From Synchiropus splendidus (lineage: Eukaryota; Chordata; Actinopteri; Syngnathiformes; Callionymidae), in contig NC_071334.1 in the NCBI RefSeq assembly GCF_027744825.2, positions 59,525,437 to 59,589,436 on the forward strand: DNA of 64,000 nucleotides, written 5' to 3'. Shown piece by piece: positions 36,780 through 48,282 of the stretch. The translations under genes and the position numbers were made by a program. The notes below the pieces were generated by a model that did not search any database, was not told where the DNA came from, and worked only from the letters and a program-made list of their open reading frames with translations. Within the stretch, counting starts at the first letter, position 1, and the number at the start of each line of letters is the position of its first letter.

Positions 36780-39400
36780 TCTGGTAAATTGTTCTGATTG
36801 TCAAAAAACTGAACAGATTTTAAAAGTGCTGTAATAATGGTAATGTTTGTTTTTTTTTCCCTCACACCATATAGACCGTAAATATGCATCATACATAACA
36901 TCATAAGGCACACGCTGAGAGAAGCTAAAGCAGTTGACCAGCTCATGAATGTCAGGTTAGCTATGCTAACATGTTAGCATTTGCAAACAGAGGTCGCCAG
37001 ACTGAAATCATGAATTAAACTTTGACAAAATATTAGAAAGTGTTCCACCAACCGTTAAGGGAAATCTCTGAAAGTGATTTAAGGTTTGTCAAAGCGACAT
37101 TATTGACCTGCTTGTTAAAGAACCTGAGGTTTTGATTTGAATTTTTTAATGTGGCTTGGCTACTTTATTATACCCATCACTGTTTTAGTAGGAAATATAA
37201 CACAAGCATAGAAATACAGTAAAAGTGACCGTTTTAATAATGTCCGTAAATAGACGTATTAAAAGTGAGTTGCAGTTACAGACTATGTCCACAAGGGAGC
37301 GGCAATTTTTTAGACAGCTTTGTTTTGCACATCTGAAGATCAGGTTGATTTTATTTGTATTATTCTTTACATTGAATTAATATAGCTGTATAGCCCAACT
37401 CTTTTTAAAAATCCAGTTAAAGGGTCATGACCTCAGCTGTTCGGGAGGGATTGGGCGGCAGATTAGCTTCATATTTGTGGAGACTCCAGCTGTGAGAACA
37501 GGCATGTCTGATACAAACATGACAGCTCCAAGTGTCGAAGATCCGAGAAGAGGATTTGAGTCCTACGCTGCTCAGTGTCGGATAATGTCTGAGCTCTGAA
37601 ATAATCACGTTGCTGCAAATTGGACGGGGGATTTCCTTCGCTTTCGTCATCGACAGCCACCTTTCATGCCAAAAAGAACGCCCCTTGCCGAGCTGGCCCG
37701 ACAATTATGCGAACTACGTGGCTGCTTAAGATGCAACTTACCACTTTTGGTACTCAATGGTACCCGAATCATGAGCCATTATAATTTAGGTAATGTAAAA
37801 TGGGAAAAAAAAAATCATCTTTTAGACGCAAATACTGGGTTGGTTAAAACAAGTTTGATCACTCGCACGCAGATGAATACTGTTGCACTGTTCTTACTCT
37901 ACATGAACCTTCCATCTTTGCACAAACATGCTCAGTGACTTTGGTAAATAGTGAAAACTGGTTGCTTTGAAGACACTGTTCTGTGTGCGACACTCTTACA
38001 TGTGTATTAAATTTAAACTTGACCAGAAAAACTTGATAAACTAGATAAAGGGTTTGCAGCATAAACGCTCGTGTTTTTTTCTACCTATCGACAATAAAAT
38101 TGGGTCAGGTATATTCAGAAATGACTGATGCACACTCACTGGCAGACATGTGGCCGGCAGCTCTGGTGCGGTCATGACACCTCCTAATACGGTACAAGTC
38201 ACGTCCCATATTAGTTCAATAAGGGACGGCTCATTGTCATGTCAAATATGGAACTATTCTGTATTTCAAGGGACTCACCCACTCTTGCAAATTGCTATAT
38301 GCAGGACTAAGATGTACAGTATGTACACACTGTACAGTACACGCAGTACATACATACATACAGACATATGTTCTAGATATTTCATATTGTCACATCTTCA
38401 ACAAATTCAGTCATGCTTCAGTTTGTCTAAAAGTATGAATTTTGGAGTTGATTTGATTGCACGTATGCTGTTTTTGATCAAATCATGTAGCATGGGCTCC
38501 TTTGTGGGCCTCAGTCTTTTCCAGTTGTTTCTTGTTCTTTCAGTTTGTTTTGTGCTGTGCTTGTTTGGGTTGCTATTCGGTTGTTTGATCAGTCTTGTCT
38601 GTTTATGATGTCTTCTTGGAGATCATTCATTTCTGTTGTGAGTGTTCCATATTAAGTTGCTGCTTTTTTGACTTGTCATTCTTTCTGATGTTTTTGTTTC
38701 CATGTTTCCTGCCAAACCTTACATTTCCTTTATCTTCTGTCAGTTGAGGATTGCAAAGAATTGTTTTGTACATAGGTCAGCATTCTAACCAGTTCTCTCA
38801 GTGTGCTGACTGTAGACTTTTCTTATGTTATTATTATATTTATTTGATTTTATTTAGTCCTCTACATTAGTAGTAGTGATTGTTCTTATGTTCCTTATGA
38901 ATTGTTTCTATATTTTTTTGTATTTACTTTGTTTAATGTGTGGACATTTAAAATAATTGTAGTTTCTATAGTTTTCATTAAAGATGCCTCAAATACTGCC
39001 ATTTTGAAAACAGTCTTTTTAAAAAGAATTAAGAATAATCAAGATTAAACCCAAAACAAATAAATAAATTATCTCTATCTGTATATATGTATTTTTATTT
39101 TTTGTCAATATTAAACTACCAGCTTTGATAGGAGCAGTAGCTCTCCGCGGTTGATGGAGCTTGGCAACTCCCTTCAATGAGTCTCCATCATGCTTCATTT
39201 CTCATACTCAGACGTCTTCTCTTCCTCTCCTTCGCCATCCTTCACTCATCCATCTCAATCAAACTCTACTGTAGAGTTCTATCACCTCATTCTCCTCACC
39301 ACAACTTTAATTTCCTCACACACTCCATCACCTGAATGATACGCTGAACAAATACAAGTGACCTCCCTCCCTCCCTCCTTGTCTCTCTCGCTCCCGCAGC
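36780..39400. other. Intergenic sequence upstream of the putative PALM2 exon
   Basis: No gene supported. Sequence near 38195-38265 (TCACGTCCCATATTAGTTCA, then GGGACGGCTCATTGTCATGTC) looks like an interspersed repeat fragment, but I cannot name it. Short TACA/CATA repeats occur at 38318-38366. Confidence 0.3.
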
Positions 39401-39588
39401 ATCCTCTCCTCTCGCTACTGCTGCAGGAGCAGCTCTGACATATTCTACCGTGACGAGAGCATACTGCACCGGCGAGGAGGAGAAGAAGAAGGAGGCAGAG
39501 GAAGAGGAGGGAGGGGGGCAGGACAAGAAGAGGAGGACACAACTCACAAAAGTAGAGGAGGAGAAGAAGGAAGAGGAGCAGGGGAGAC

Positions 39589-39632
39589 ATGTCAGACACA
39601 CCTTTGCAGAGCAATGGCACGGCCACAGCACC
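39589..39632 (+). CDS. Candidate extra first coding exon of PALM2
   Basis: An ATG at 39589 with G at -3 and an in-frame TAG 12 codons upstream (39553-39555) opens MSDTPLQSNGTATA plus CC. It ends at a strong donor, CC/GTGAGTAG (39633). The upstream 200 bases are a purine-rich leader typical of a vertebrate 5' UTR. The two left-over bases (phase 2) join in frame with the acceptor CCCCTCTCAG/G at 48230-48231, making Pro followed by the PALM2 Met. They would not be in frame with the next PALM2 exon. Strand, spacing and phase make this a plausible upstream or alternative first exon. The chance of a phase match alone is one in three. It could instead start an unrelated transcript. I do not recognise the peptide. 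Confidence 0.35.
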
Positions 39633-39732
39633 GTGAGTAGCATTATTTTATCTCGTCTTCCCTCCACCAATCTCTCTCCTGAGCATGTCCGCATCCCTCC
39701 ATCTCCCTCTCCACTCCATCTATCTGACAGAG

Positions 39733-39746
39733 GTTGTCATGGTGAC
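39733..39746. promoter_or_regulatory. RFX X-box-like site (imperfect)
   Basis: GTTGTCATGGTGAC lies 100 bases downstream of the donor of the candidate PALM2 exon. Each half-site is one base from the strict X-box consensus. Confidence 0.3.
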
Positions 39747-40334
39747 GGAAGCCCCGTCATGGTGAGGCTGCTGCACGGTCATGACTAGCAAGGAGACACG
39801 AGGCACACCATGTACTCCTCCCTCTCCTCTTTTTCTTCAGTCTCTTCACCGGGCTCAACAGACTTTAACCCTCTATGGCTCGACTGCATCCTTTCTATCC
39901 CTGGTTTCCCACTATTTGCAACCTAATCTCCCATCTTTGACATGTGGAGTCTGTAATTTAGCAGGTTTTGACTCTTCACCCCAATTTAGATGCAGACCAC
40001 TAGATTCCCACCAGTCACTTCCATCACCGAAAGGAACAAATTGGCTCATGTATTCACTGATTGCTGATAAAACTACAAAATATCATAACAAAATTAAACC
40101 CACTGGTCCATAAATGGAGACCTGATGGCAGAGAGTTTATTCCCTTCAGTGCAGGAAAAGCACCATGTCAGCACAACTATCACACCAGTCTGACCCCTTC
40201 TGGGCAAATGTTGAATAATGAAAAGCTGTCACTCGGCACAGTATTTTACTGCCACAGTATTTTTACTGCCATAGTGATTTTACATACTGCATATAACAAA
40301 TAAAAACCTGAGCTTTAAGAAACATGGCGTTTTT

Positions 40335-40430
40335 TGTTCTTATTGTTGGCACCATGGCAGAAGGTCGCCAGTTCTATGTGGGTTTCTAAGGGCACTCAGG
40401 TTTCCTCTCACCGTCCAAAAACAGACAGAT
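40335..40430 (+). repeat. LINE/SINE-derived fragment
   Basis: ACCATGGCAGAAGGTCGCCAGTTC, then GTGGGTTTCTAAGGGCACTC and GGTTTCCTCTCACCGTCCAAAAACA, match the order and wording of a widespread fish retroposon segment (tRNA-like GGTCGCAGGTTC, then GGGTTTCCTCTCACAGTCCAAA; from memory). The fragment is internally shortened. Confidence 0.5.
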
Positions 40431-40989
40431 TTATATAAAATGTAATCAAAAATGTCTCGCAAATTTCTTTTAATTTTCATAAATTTTACGAGAGCTTACA
40501 AATAGGAAACATAATTGAAATGCAAATTAAAATCAGAGACAGTAGGACTGAAGTTCTGTGAAATTCCAGTTCACAGAAACATTGTTAGTCACGGTGAACT
40601 TTATGCATTATATTGTAAATCCATCAAGCAAAGCCTCTGTTAAACTTAGCACAAACTAAAACACTCTTCCTATTACGAGTATTGCGACCTCATGTTGCTT
40701 GGTATGCCTCCAGCCACTTGTGGCCTCCTAACTGCAGTAAAAATGAATGAGCCACAACTGGCCAGCAACACAGTAAAAGTAAGCAAAGCCCAATATCAGG
40801 GTTGAGTTAACATGTTGCATCTCGACTCTCCAGTTTTGTTTAAAACACACGCATGGCTGCTACACTGCATACCTAGTACACTGTGCAGTATTACAGATTA
40901 CTTTCACAACTTCATGATGTAAAAGTGACTCTGTGTAGGGAAGAAAAGGCAAGAGTTATCCAAAAGTCTGAGTGGAAAAACAATGTGGA

Positions 40990-41265
40990 ATGAATCAAAT
41001 CTCAAATGGGTGACATTCGGCCTCCTCTTCATCTTTGTCTTTCGGCATTTCCTGTTCCTGTTTGCCGAAGCAAGTCGGTCTCCTCCACCTTGACCCGTAT
41101 CCTTTTCATGTCCTCTTTCATCACATCCCCAAACGTCGATGGTACATCCGGCACGGCCATTTTTAACATTCTCCATCGAACATGTTCCCTGTGCCCTCTT
41201 TAGACGTGCACAAAACCGCCTGACCAGTCTGACCTTCCAAACTTTATCTCCAATTGTGCAGCCCC
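40990..41265 (-). mobile_element. RTE-clade LINE C-terminal fragment
   Basis: On the minus strand the reading DKVWKVRLVRRFCARLKRAQ, then RMLKMAVPDVPSTF and GDVMKEDMKRIRVKVEETD, lines up with the end of RTE-type LINE ORFs (GDKVREARLRWFGHV, then RRML, then VKEDMK-VGV-EED). It carries at least one frame change. It is an isolated, older fragment of the same broad family as the element at 34.6-36.8 kb. Confidence 0.5.
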
Positions 41266-42602
41266 TCTGTTAATGTATGATGATTTCCATACTTTACTCA
41301 TTTCTGCTATCTATATAAATTACATTCTTTGACTCCTTCCTTTCTTTGACATTTTTTTATGGCCCCTCACAACAGCTACAGTAAGTAATGTGACCCCTCA
41401 AGAAATACACGTATCGTTGCCCACCCCTGCTCTAGAGGCTACTCTTCAGACACAGCTCACCCCTGACAGTGGTCTCCATCCATTGCAACCTGCCTGCACT
41501 CTCCTCTTCACCTCTTGGTGAAGGTGGGGTTTAATGATATGACAGAGAGGCATGTAAGGCTTCCTAGTTATCAATATTGTTAGTGATGCAAGTGTCTTTA
41601 AAAGCAATCCAGCTGTTGTATAAGGAAGTGCAAAAAAAGTAGCTACTGTATATTATCTTACACTATGAAGAGAAATGTGGAAAAGATCTCTATTAACTTG
41701 ATCTCAAGCCCTGCAAATCCATTCTGGAGGAGAAGGAGTAGCACCATGTCTAGTTGTAGTCCTAGTGTCAGGGTTCATCCAAGGACGAACTGAATAACAG
41801 CCATTTGTGAGAAAGTCGTAATGTCCCACACATGACCAGCCACTTTATTCCATTAACACAAAGGAGTGAGACTAATGACCCAAGTAGATTTTTTTCTCAC
41901 ATCCTCAGGTGGCCTTAGAAAAAAAAAGAGAAAAAAGAGCTAATACGGATTAGGACTCTCCTGAGATGATTCAATACATTTCTTAAGCTTTATTAAGTGC
42001 TGACATCACTGGCTTATCCTCTCTCTACAATGAAAACAATAACACCTAACTCCACCTCTGATTTGCGAAGAAGAACACAGCATTTGTGAAAGCAGGTACA
42101 CAGAACCATGGTTAAGGATTTACATTGAGATTGCCACGCATGGTCTTTACAGGACACCATTATTTGTTATTGTGTTTCCTTATCACAGGGTTTCAATCTG
42201 TGGTCTCAGGTCACAACACAGGTTACATCGGCACAAAATAGTCATAACTGGAGATCATGTTTGTCTGACAACTTTCATTCTTACAAAAAGAAGTTTCCAA
42301 TCCAGCTTGGGGGCAGCCTGTGTTACTAATGTTTCTACACCCACAAGCTGCAGGTAACTGGGATGCTGAAAGCCACCTCACGAGGAACCTCTCGCGAGGT
42401 AATGTATGCAGTTAGGGTCACAGAACCTGATGAAATGTTACAGGTTTTATTGAAACTGGGGGTAACGGTCAGAATGACAAGACCCTTGGTAGAGGGGATA
42501 GAGGTCATTTTGGGGTCAGTTTAGTGTTGGTTGAAGGTCCAGTTGGAGTGAGACAGAGGTTACAGGGGAGGCAGGCAGAGGACATGTTCAGAATATGTAT
42601 GT

Positions 42603-42705
42603 ACAAGTAACATCTGACTTACGACCGGGATCGGATCCGACCAATCGGTCGTAAGCCAGTACGGGTGGACGTAAGTCGAACAGGTCGTAAGTCGGATGTT
42701 ACTTG
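42603..42705 (-). mobile_element. MITE copy B (about 104 bp), collapsed form
   Basis: The left end, ACAAGTAACATCTGACTTAC, and the right end, GTAAGTCGGATGTTACTTG, are inverted repeats differing at one base over about 24. The flanks are TATGT on both sides (42598-42602 and 42706-42710), a probable 5 bp target duplication. Its right arm, read in reverse (GACCTGTTCGACTTACGTCC), matches the left arm of copy A. Its left arm (GACCGGGATCGG) matches the right arm of copy A. It is therefore an oppositely oriented, internally deleted relative. The near-complete palindrome could form a long hairpin. Confidence 0.75.
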
Positions 42706-43006
42706 TATGTGGCTTGAGAGCGTCCAGGGGCAGAAGACTCATGAAAGGAAGAATTCAATCAATGGGGAAACAATAATGTTGGCAAGTGGCTGATGTGGTC
42801 CAGTTCTGAGCGGAGTGTGGCTGATTGTCCCCAGCAGGATTCAGCGAGGCTGATTGCTACGGTGTAATTCTCAAGTGGATTGTGTGATGATGTCATGTAT
42901 TAAATTACACAATGTAAATGAAGATTTGAAGGTGAAACCTGATGGCTTTTTTTCAAGAGCAATTGAAGATGAAATGTGTCACGCAGAGGACAGTGGAGAT
43001 TTCTGG

Positions 43007-43033
43007 TAAAAAAAAAAAAAAAGAAAAAGAAAA
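43007..43033. repeat. A-rich tract
   Basis: A 15-base A run followed by GAAAAAGAAAAA. No retroposon body is recognisable upstream. Confidence 0.8.
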
Positions 43034-45835
43034 AGGCTGAAAATATTTTGTATTCAGCATGAGTTCTTGTATTTATAGTACTGTGCTACATCTACACACT
43101 ACATTTTCATCCATTTGTATGTTTTCAATTAGCTATTTGTGGATGAGTAATGTGGAATGAACTTATTTGGAGTTCAAGCAAACCATCTAGGAGACAGTGC
43201 TCGGAATATCTGTCACAGTCATGGACTTGTACTGTAGCAGAGTGTGAGTTCGAAGCTGTGACTGGCACTTGAAAGGTTAATCATACAGTCGGTGTTGAGA
43301 CAGAGAGCTGTGGTGATTTAGTCACTCAGTCACATCTTTCCTCAACGTCTGTGCTGCTCGATGCTGTGGCCTTATTTTAGTCAGCATCTTCCCCGCACTA
43401 GCCCTGATTATCCACTGAATCAGCAGAAAGCTGAGGTAGTCTGTGGTCTTGTAGTGGCGACACCGCTGTGGCAGCAAGCCCAGTCGCCGGTGCTGTTTAC
43501 CACCCACACGTCAAACAGTGAAGAGAATCAGTTGGATCATATCGCTACACAGCTTTACGTAAAAAACATCAACAAACACGACACTAGAATGGCGACCAAT
43601 AAGATTAAAAAGTGCTCTGGAACATGCTAGCGTTAACACCTTTGAACTTGAGCACCAGACACAGTGGATCTGGCTCCTCAGTTATTTTTCTGTCATGGTG
43701 CAAGTGATCCTCCTTCATGGTCTAACCATCGCTCATCCTGTCCCTCATTTTATGGAAAGAACTTGAGTCGTGGTGAAATGGCTGGTTGGCAGTTTGGTGA
43801 GGCTGTTATGGGAATAGTTTAACCTTTGATGAAACACAAAGATGAGGCACACGCAACCGGTCACAATAGCATGAGATAATAGCAGCAGGGGAAATGCTAG
43901 CGATGACATCATCCTGTCTTCAAGCTTCATCCTTGATGGATCAGTCAACATTAGAGGCCTGAAAGTGAAAGGATAATCTTTCTACTCACCATGCTAGTAA
44001 CTGAAGATAAGTAATTTACTTCACGCTTTGACCTTCAACTTAAAATGACTATTTTGGTGTGTGCTGACCTAAGCAGAGCAGCACTTACAATTGCATGACG
44101 GAAGACCAGGCGGCAGACACCCACTTTCTATTGACATACTTGTAACATCAGAATGAATTGTTGGAACGTGACAAGCAAAATGGGTTTCCAGATTGAATGC
44201 CTGACTAATCGAACTCTCCTTCAGTCTTAGCTATGAGCTGCTCTACCTCTGGGTCCCTATGGGTTTTACAGTGGCAGATCCTGAATTATTCATGAAGGCA
44301 CCTCCAAACTGCTAACTGCTCAAGCCATGTCAGTTTCACCAGAACCACCCAAACATGCCTCACTCTAACTGGTTCAGCCTTTCTGTGGAGACCTTTAAGA
44401 GAATAGTGTGAACATAATCGTGTGAGTGTGAAATATGGGAATTGAAATTGTAATGTAGTATGAGCCAGATTTCCAAGATCAAGATTTCCTTTTTTAAATT
44501 GTTGTCAGAGCCAAGAGCAGGTCACAAACAAGTATTGCTTTTGCTTGACAAAGGTAAAGTGTACAACTATAATTGCTTTCCATGTTTACTCCTCCATTGA
44601 ACCGTTAGTGTTTTTATTGGGGTTTTAAAGTTGTCGTGGCTCTTTTCAAACGCTCGTCCGACATAAAGTAACAGGTGGTAACCTCTGGTGCAGATGGGTC
44701 TCACTAAATATACCCATGTCTGCAAAATATGGTTGGCCAGAGACATGGCCAGCATACTGTTGAGTTTGGTTATTGTTAATGCTACTACAGACATTGTGTA
44801 TTATATGAAGGAGAATGTGGTATTTCCATTTATTTTACAAGTCTGTAAGGTGGAAAAAAAGTTATAAATTTATATGCAGAGGATATGTATTATTCCTACC
44901 GTCAACACAGGCCGTGTTGTTATGAGAACTTTGAGCATGTGTGTGTGTGCCTGCGTTTGGTTGCACATCTGGAGGCCATTACTTCTGGGCTGGAATGGTA
45001 GAAAAGGCGGCGCTCAGCTTACTGTGCAGTGAAGTCATTGCGTCGTCATGGCGATGTAGGGGAACAATGATGCTGTTGTGTCCAACAGTGACCAACAAGA
45101 TGACGACAGACAGCGCTCAGGGGTGGGTGACAAGGTTTTAAGAGGCTACGAAATAGGGAATGAAGTACAAAGTCAGAGAGACAAAGTGAGCTTGAACAAA
45201 ACAAGCATATTGTTATCATTAGCATTAACCTCCTGAGACTTACATACTGATTAACTTTAGGAGTTTGAAACTGACAGATGATCTTTGCTATCATCTTCTT
45301 GCAAAGTGAACAAATATCTCTCTTTTATGCTTCACATCAATATGCAACACAAGTATGCAATTTGTGTTTGCTAATACATTAGCATACTGCTAAATCGTGC
45401 TCTGAGGTGTTAGTTTTTGTCATTACTGTATATTGACTGTAGCATAACATTAAAATATAAGCAATGCTTTACAGGCCTAGTGAGTACAATAAATGACACA
45501 TGACATGTTTGGGAAACATTATCTTGTAAATGTTTCAGCGCAAGCAGACAGACTGTGTGCGTTTATATTAGCAATTCATTCAACACCACGCAATTTGGCC
45601 TGTGACTAGAACACATTACTTTGTGCATTATTGCTCATGTTTTTAAGAAAAAAAAAATCAATGTAATCATGCGTTACTTTGTGGGAGACTTACTCCCCGC
45701 TGCAGTCTGTCTACAATCTGCCTAAAGATTGGGTGAGGAGCTCAGCTATCACAGTTATGGAACATTTTACTGATAATAACTGCTCATCACCACGCTGTAT
45801 TTGACCAAGTCACATTGTAAACTATTTGATTTAAG

Positions 45836-45950
45836 CTTTTTTATTTTATTTTATTTTATTTTATTTTATTTTATTTTATTTTATTTTATTTTATTTATTC
45901 CAAAACACTATCCCCACTGACCATGGCAATAAATTTTCTTCTGATTCTTA
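45836..45950 (+). mobile_element. L2-like LINE 3' tail (5'-truncated copy) with (TTTTA)n
   Basis: About twelve TTTTA units are followed by TTCCAAAACACTATCCCCAC, then TGACCATGGCAATAAATTTT and CTTCTGATTCT. This has the same architecture and much of the same wording as the tail of the nested LINE at 35.64-35.74 kb (read on its minus strand). It looks like a severely 5'-truncated insertion carrying only the element's terminal 100 bases. Confidence 0.6.
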
Positions 45951-46335
45951 CATGTTTTGTTTCTCTCCTTTTCATTGTATTCTGTAGAAAGAATGCCATG
46001 ATTATGGATCTATACTAGCTGCATGGATTAGTTTGGCTACATGATTCAAACATCTTTTCAGTTTCATGAAAATATGACTTAGAATTTGACTGCTAAGTTT
46101 AGCGCTGCACTGAGCTGCCTTTTTATAACTTCCTCCCTTCCTGCAGCTGTACAGTAGTACGGTACAGTTTTCCCAGACAGAAACACTGCAGCTGCAGTCA
46201 TTCTTCACCAACCTTTTTTTTCCAGTTGAGTAACATGGTGGCTGTTTTGTCTGCCTTTGTGTAAATCTGAATGAGTGTGTGTTACATGCTTCTGTATTCC
46301 CAAAAGAGTTGGCAGGGACGGCTGCTGCTGTTTCT

Positions 46336-46345
46336 CCTTATAAGG
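46336..46345. promoter_or_regulatory. CArG/TATA box, possible upstream PALM2 promoter element
   Basis: CCTTATAAGG is identical to the decamer at 17292-17301. It lies 1.9 kb upstream of the first certain PALM2 exon, in the orientation-neutral palindromic form CC(A/T)6GG. Whether it drives a non-coding PALM2 exon is unknown. Confidence 0.3.
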
Positions 46346-46884
46346 ATGTGGAGGCAGGGACGAAGACACAAGTGTGATCGAAGGAATTCACAGAAAGGAG
46401 GGTCGTCGACGAGTGTAGGTGAATGGCATTGGATTCAGGTGGGAAGGAATTTGGGAAAGGGATGGAAGACAGGACGTCGAGTATGGCCGTGCTGGGAGTT
46501 TGATGACAGGAAGAAAACATCTGGAAAATTCAAAGTGGGGGATGCAATCAAGGCAGGAGGACAACTGAAAAGGTTGTTGGAATGGAGGGAAGAATGTTGG
46601 GGAGGACTTCTGGAATTTAAGCATAAACATGAAAGCGGAAATGACGAGCGAGAGTGTAAAGCAAATGCAACAGAAATGGCTCCACTGATTGATATGCAGT
46701 ATAGGCGAAAACAACATTGTGTTTTGTGGGTTGAATGACTCATTTCTAATGGAGACTTGCGCCTATTTCAATAGCATTTGGTGAAAGGTTCAAGGTCCTG
46801 GTCATCATCATCTTAGGCCATCAGCAGTTAAAACAAGTATTACTCTTGGGGTAGACTAATATTTGCCAAAAAATATGCGATGAA

Positions 46885-46901
46885 AATAATAATAATAATA
46901 A
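46885..46901. repeat. (AAT)n microsatellite, short
   Basis: Five to six AAT units. Confidence 0.8.
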
Positions 46902-48231
46902 TTAATGGCCGCATCCATCGAGAGATATTTCACAAACTTCAGTCACCTCCACGTGCTGGAGACAGGAGTGAATCACTGAAGTGGCTAGAATAGATTTTCA
47001 CTTCAGTGTCCTCAGTGGACAACACCATTCTCATCTAGCCACTGCGCTGTTGAAAGCTTATTTGAAGCCCATGACAGGCACAGAAGAAATTTGTCAACTC
47101 AAGGTTGCTGAGATACAGAGACGTTATTTTTAGTTCCTTTGTTGATGAGGATTTTTACTGAATACAATGTGTCATTGTGGAGGGGAAACAAACCCAGTGA
47201 ACTGACTTGATTGCTGATTTTAAACTGCTTTTATGGGGATGGAAATGTAGAGTATAGAGACCATGCATGAACCTTCACACAAACATGTCAGCAAGGCTTG
47301 CTCTCTAATTGGCAACTTCATGATGTCATTTGCTGAATCATCACCTGCACTTAAAAAGGAAGATTTCTTCTTCAATGTTTTAACATTTATGATAAAAGTT
47401 TATCCTCAAGTGGTTGGAGAGATAAAAGTAGAGAGGAGGGTTCACGGTTTGGTGATCTGAAGAGCTCATGGTGGCCATAGGCAAATTTGTTCTTCAGAGA
47501 AATGTTTGGATGTTGTCTGTTGAGACTCAAAGGATCAAGAAAAAAAGCCTCCTCTCAAAAGTCAGTGGCCCGGCACATTCAGTTTTTTAGGCTTCACCTG
47601 TCAAGTCAGAAGAGAGATTTAAGTCCATAAGCTGCTACGACGTGTGTTGGTGCAAAAGTTAATGGAAGCTGGAGAAAATCCTGAAATTATGATTTTCTCA
47701 CCCACATTCACGTCTGCAGCTCTCAGCCCCGACGAAATGACAAATTACAGTTGCATCGCTTTCCTCTAACTTCTGCACTTTCATTTTCTCTCCCTCCCAT
47801 CTCTCCACTCTGTGACTCCCCCTCTTCTCTCCCTCTCTCAGCCGCTCCTCCCAGCTGTTTAATCACACATGGCCCCTGCCTAAAACAGACCGGAGGAGGG
47901 AGGGACGGGACAAATGGGAGGGGAGACACGAGCCAGAAGAAAGAGTGGGTGATAGAGACAGAGTGAAAGAGAGCGAGAATGTTAGCAGTGGGCAGAGTGT
48001 GAGACACATGGCCAGTGAATGAGAGATCTTTGCTTCACTCACAGCTTCACCCACTCACTGTAGCTGGATTACTGACCGCGGACCTCCACTGGACTTCCCT
48101 CTTTTCCTTCCATTTCCTCTCCTCTTTCCCTTCCCTTCCACTGTTGAGGGACACTGTCCACCTAAATTCTCACCTCAGGTTGTCCTCTTGTCCCCCTCCC
48201 TCCCTGTCCCCTGCTGCTCCCCCCTCTCAGG

Positions 48232-48282
48232 ATGTCTTGTGAGGAGGCTCAGCTCCACAAAGAGAGGCTGCAGGCCTTGGCG
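48232..48282 (+). CDS. palm2: Paralemmin (PALM2-like), first certain coding exon
   Basis: This exon gives 17 codons, MSCEEAQLHKERLQALA, ending in phase 0 at the donor GCG/GTAAGT (48283). The ELHKERLQAIA-like core is the start of the paralemmin module and is closer to PALM2 (AELHKERLQAIA, from memory) than to PALM1 or palmdelphin. A long pyrimidine tract ending CCCCTCTCAG/G sits right before the ATG, so the exon may be internal, with 5' UTR or extra coding sequence upstream. The ATG itself has A at -3 and may be the true start. Paralemmins are membrane-associated phosphoproteins with an N-terminal coiled coil and, in long forms, a C-terminal prenyl/palmitoyl anchor. They affect membrane dynamics and process formation in neurons and other cells. 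Confidence 0.85.

Noticed and set aside
38150..38608. 152-codon plus-strand frame
   Set aside because: T-rich tail gives a low-complexity Leu/Phe/Cys C-terminus. The front part overlaps a repeat-like GGGACGG segment. No known motif.
39450..39788. 112-codon Glu/Lys-rich frame
   Set aside because: It reads through the purine-rich leader and the donor at 39633. The shorter MSDTPLQ frame with an upstream stop is the better coding candidate.
46271..46738. 155-codon plus-strand frame with open minus-strand frames across it
   Set aside because: The stretch is purine-rich and so lacks stops in several frames on both strands. No recognisable domain, no splice context, Trp/Arg-rich composition.
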